A stretch of 5,999 nucleotides of DNA from Thermoplasmata archaeon. Lineage in GTDB: Archaea; Thermoplasmatota; Thermoplasmata; Thermoplasmatales; Thermoplasmataceae. The DNA lies in contig JAKAYH010000160.1 in NCBI GenBank assembly GCA_021826835.1, forward strand, positions 1-5,999. The letters run 5' to 3'. The notes beneath the pieces are model-generated. The model had not been told where the DNA came from, ran no database searches, and worked only from the letters and a program-made list of their open reading frames with translations. Shown piece after piece: positions 5,447 through 5,999 of this stretch (position 1 is its first letter; each line of letters starts with the position of its first letter). The position numbers were made by a program, and so were the translations under genes.

Positions 5447-5999
5447 TAATATTCCTCCGGTTTAGCATATTGTTTGTATTCAGCTGGCATTTCTTCAACT
5501 GGAACTACATTGAATTTCATTCCAGAATCCGCTTTATTGATTTCTATGTTTTTCAGCCAGTTTTTATCCTTCTTCGGGAAATCAACTCTGGTGTGGGCAC
5601 CTCTACTCTCCTCCCTCATGAGGGCTGCTCTTGAAATGGCTTCTGTTGCAATCAGCATGTTTCCAAGTTCAAGGCAACCAAGCAATCCATGATTGTATTT
5701 GAATGATCCAAGGGTACCAACATCCTTGTATTCTTTCTTTAGCTCTTCTATGATTTTTATGGCTTTTTCAATCTCATCTTTTGTTCTGACTATTCCAACA
5801 TGATCACTCATTGCTGTCGTGAGTCTGTCAATAAGTTCGTAAGGGTTCTTTCCATCCTTTCTAAGGAATCCCTTTATTCTTTTAATTTCCGTTTCCAGTA
5901 ATTTTGTGTCAACATCAGTTTCATTTGCAGTCTTTGAATATTCTGCTGCACCTATTCCTGCTCTCCTTCCGAACACGAGTATATCCGCAAGGGAATTTC
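5446..5999 (-). CDS. sdhA: Succinate dehydrogenase flavoprotein subunit, C-terminal part
   Basis: The C-terminal 183 codons of SdhA, the FAD-bearing subunit that oxidises succinate to fumarate. The gene runs off the right edge of the window, so the FAD-binding and most active-site residues are not visible. The first readable residues, NSLADILVFGRRAG, are the conserved segment where the FAD domain ends; the GTG at 5976 is an internal Val codon, not a start. The C-terminal helical domain follows, with LIDRLTTAMSDHVGIVRTKDE, LGNMLIATEAISRAALMREESRGAHTRVDFPKKD and a WL motif after it, all typical of SdhA/FrdA. It ends in PEEY with TAA overlapping the sdhB ATG by one base, so the two are translationally coupled. 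SdhA and FrdA cannot be separated on this fragment alone. The aerobic-type neighbours favour succinate dehydrogenase. Confidence 0.93.
   Translation of the reverse strand, partial: NSLADILVFGRRAGIGAAEYSKTANETDVDTKLLETEIKRIKGFLRKDGKNPYELIDRLTTAMSDHVGIVRTKDEIEKAIKIIEELKKEYKDVGTLGSFKYNHGLLGCLELGNMLIATEAISRAALMREESRGAHTRVDFPKKDKNWLKNIEINKADSGMKFNVVPVEEMPAEYKQYAKPEEY

Noticed and set aside
5474..5692. Open frame on the + strand opposite sdhA
   Set aside because: Shadow of the SdhA C-terminal coding region, which is clearly conserved on the other strand.
1..5999. Search by eye for tRNA, CRISPR repeats, insertion-sequence ends and long direct repeats
   Set aside because: None seen. Coding density is high and the spacers are too short to hold such elements, apart from the hairpins reported.

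Overview
The window looks archaeal and most likely from the Thermoplasmata (Thermoplasma/Ferroplasma/Cuniculiplasma-type acidophiles). This is an inference from several signs: AT-rich DNA, AGA/AGG-rich arginine usage, GGTGA-type Shine-Dalgarno sites inside operons, likely leaderless starts with a TATA-like box about 25 bp upstream, and compact convergent gene pairs. No rRNA or tRNA is present to confirm it.

Layout: (1) Positions 1-519, + strand: the end (or all) of an unrecognised charged protein, then a small beta-rich protein that resembles an Sm-like fold. (2) 545-1441, - strand: an MscS-family mechanosensitive channel, convergent with the Sm-like gene and divergent from the next operon. 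(3) 1592-3774, + strand: a two-gene sulfur amino-acid operon, a cystathionine beta-synthase/cysteine synthase-type enzyme followed by cystathionine gamma-lyase. Together they would make a reverse transsulfuration route from homocysteine and serine through cystathionine to cysteine. (4) 3775-5999, - strand: a succinate dehydrogenase operon read from the right edge: sdhA (C-terminal part only), sdhB, a five-cysteine, histidine-rich membrane subunit, and a tiny two-helix membrane protein. All junctions in it are overlapping and translationally coupled.

The sdh operon is the most interesting part. SdhB and the large membrane subunit resemble the actinobacterial Sdh1 type of complex II (type F), for which a Rieske-like [2Fe-2S] cluster buried in the membrane subunit has been reported. 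The membrane subunit here has the Cys and His residues that could bind such a cluster. The extra 56-60 residue two-helix protein encoded last may be an additional subunit.

A second pattern is that both convergent junctions (519/545 and 3774/3775) carry perfect inverted repeats that embrace the stop codons of both genes. At the second junction the two stop codons directly abut. These may be shared bidirectional transcript ends.

No CRISPR array, insertion sequence, tRNA or rRNA was seen, and no stretch over 300 bases lacks a gene.
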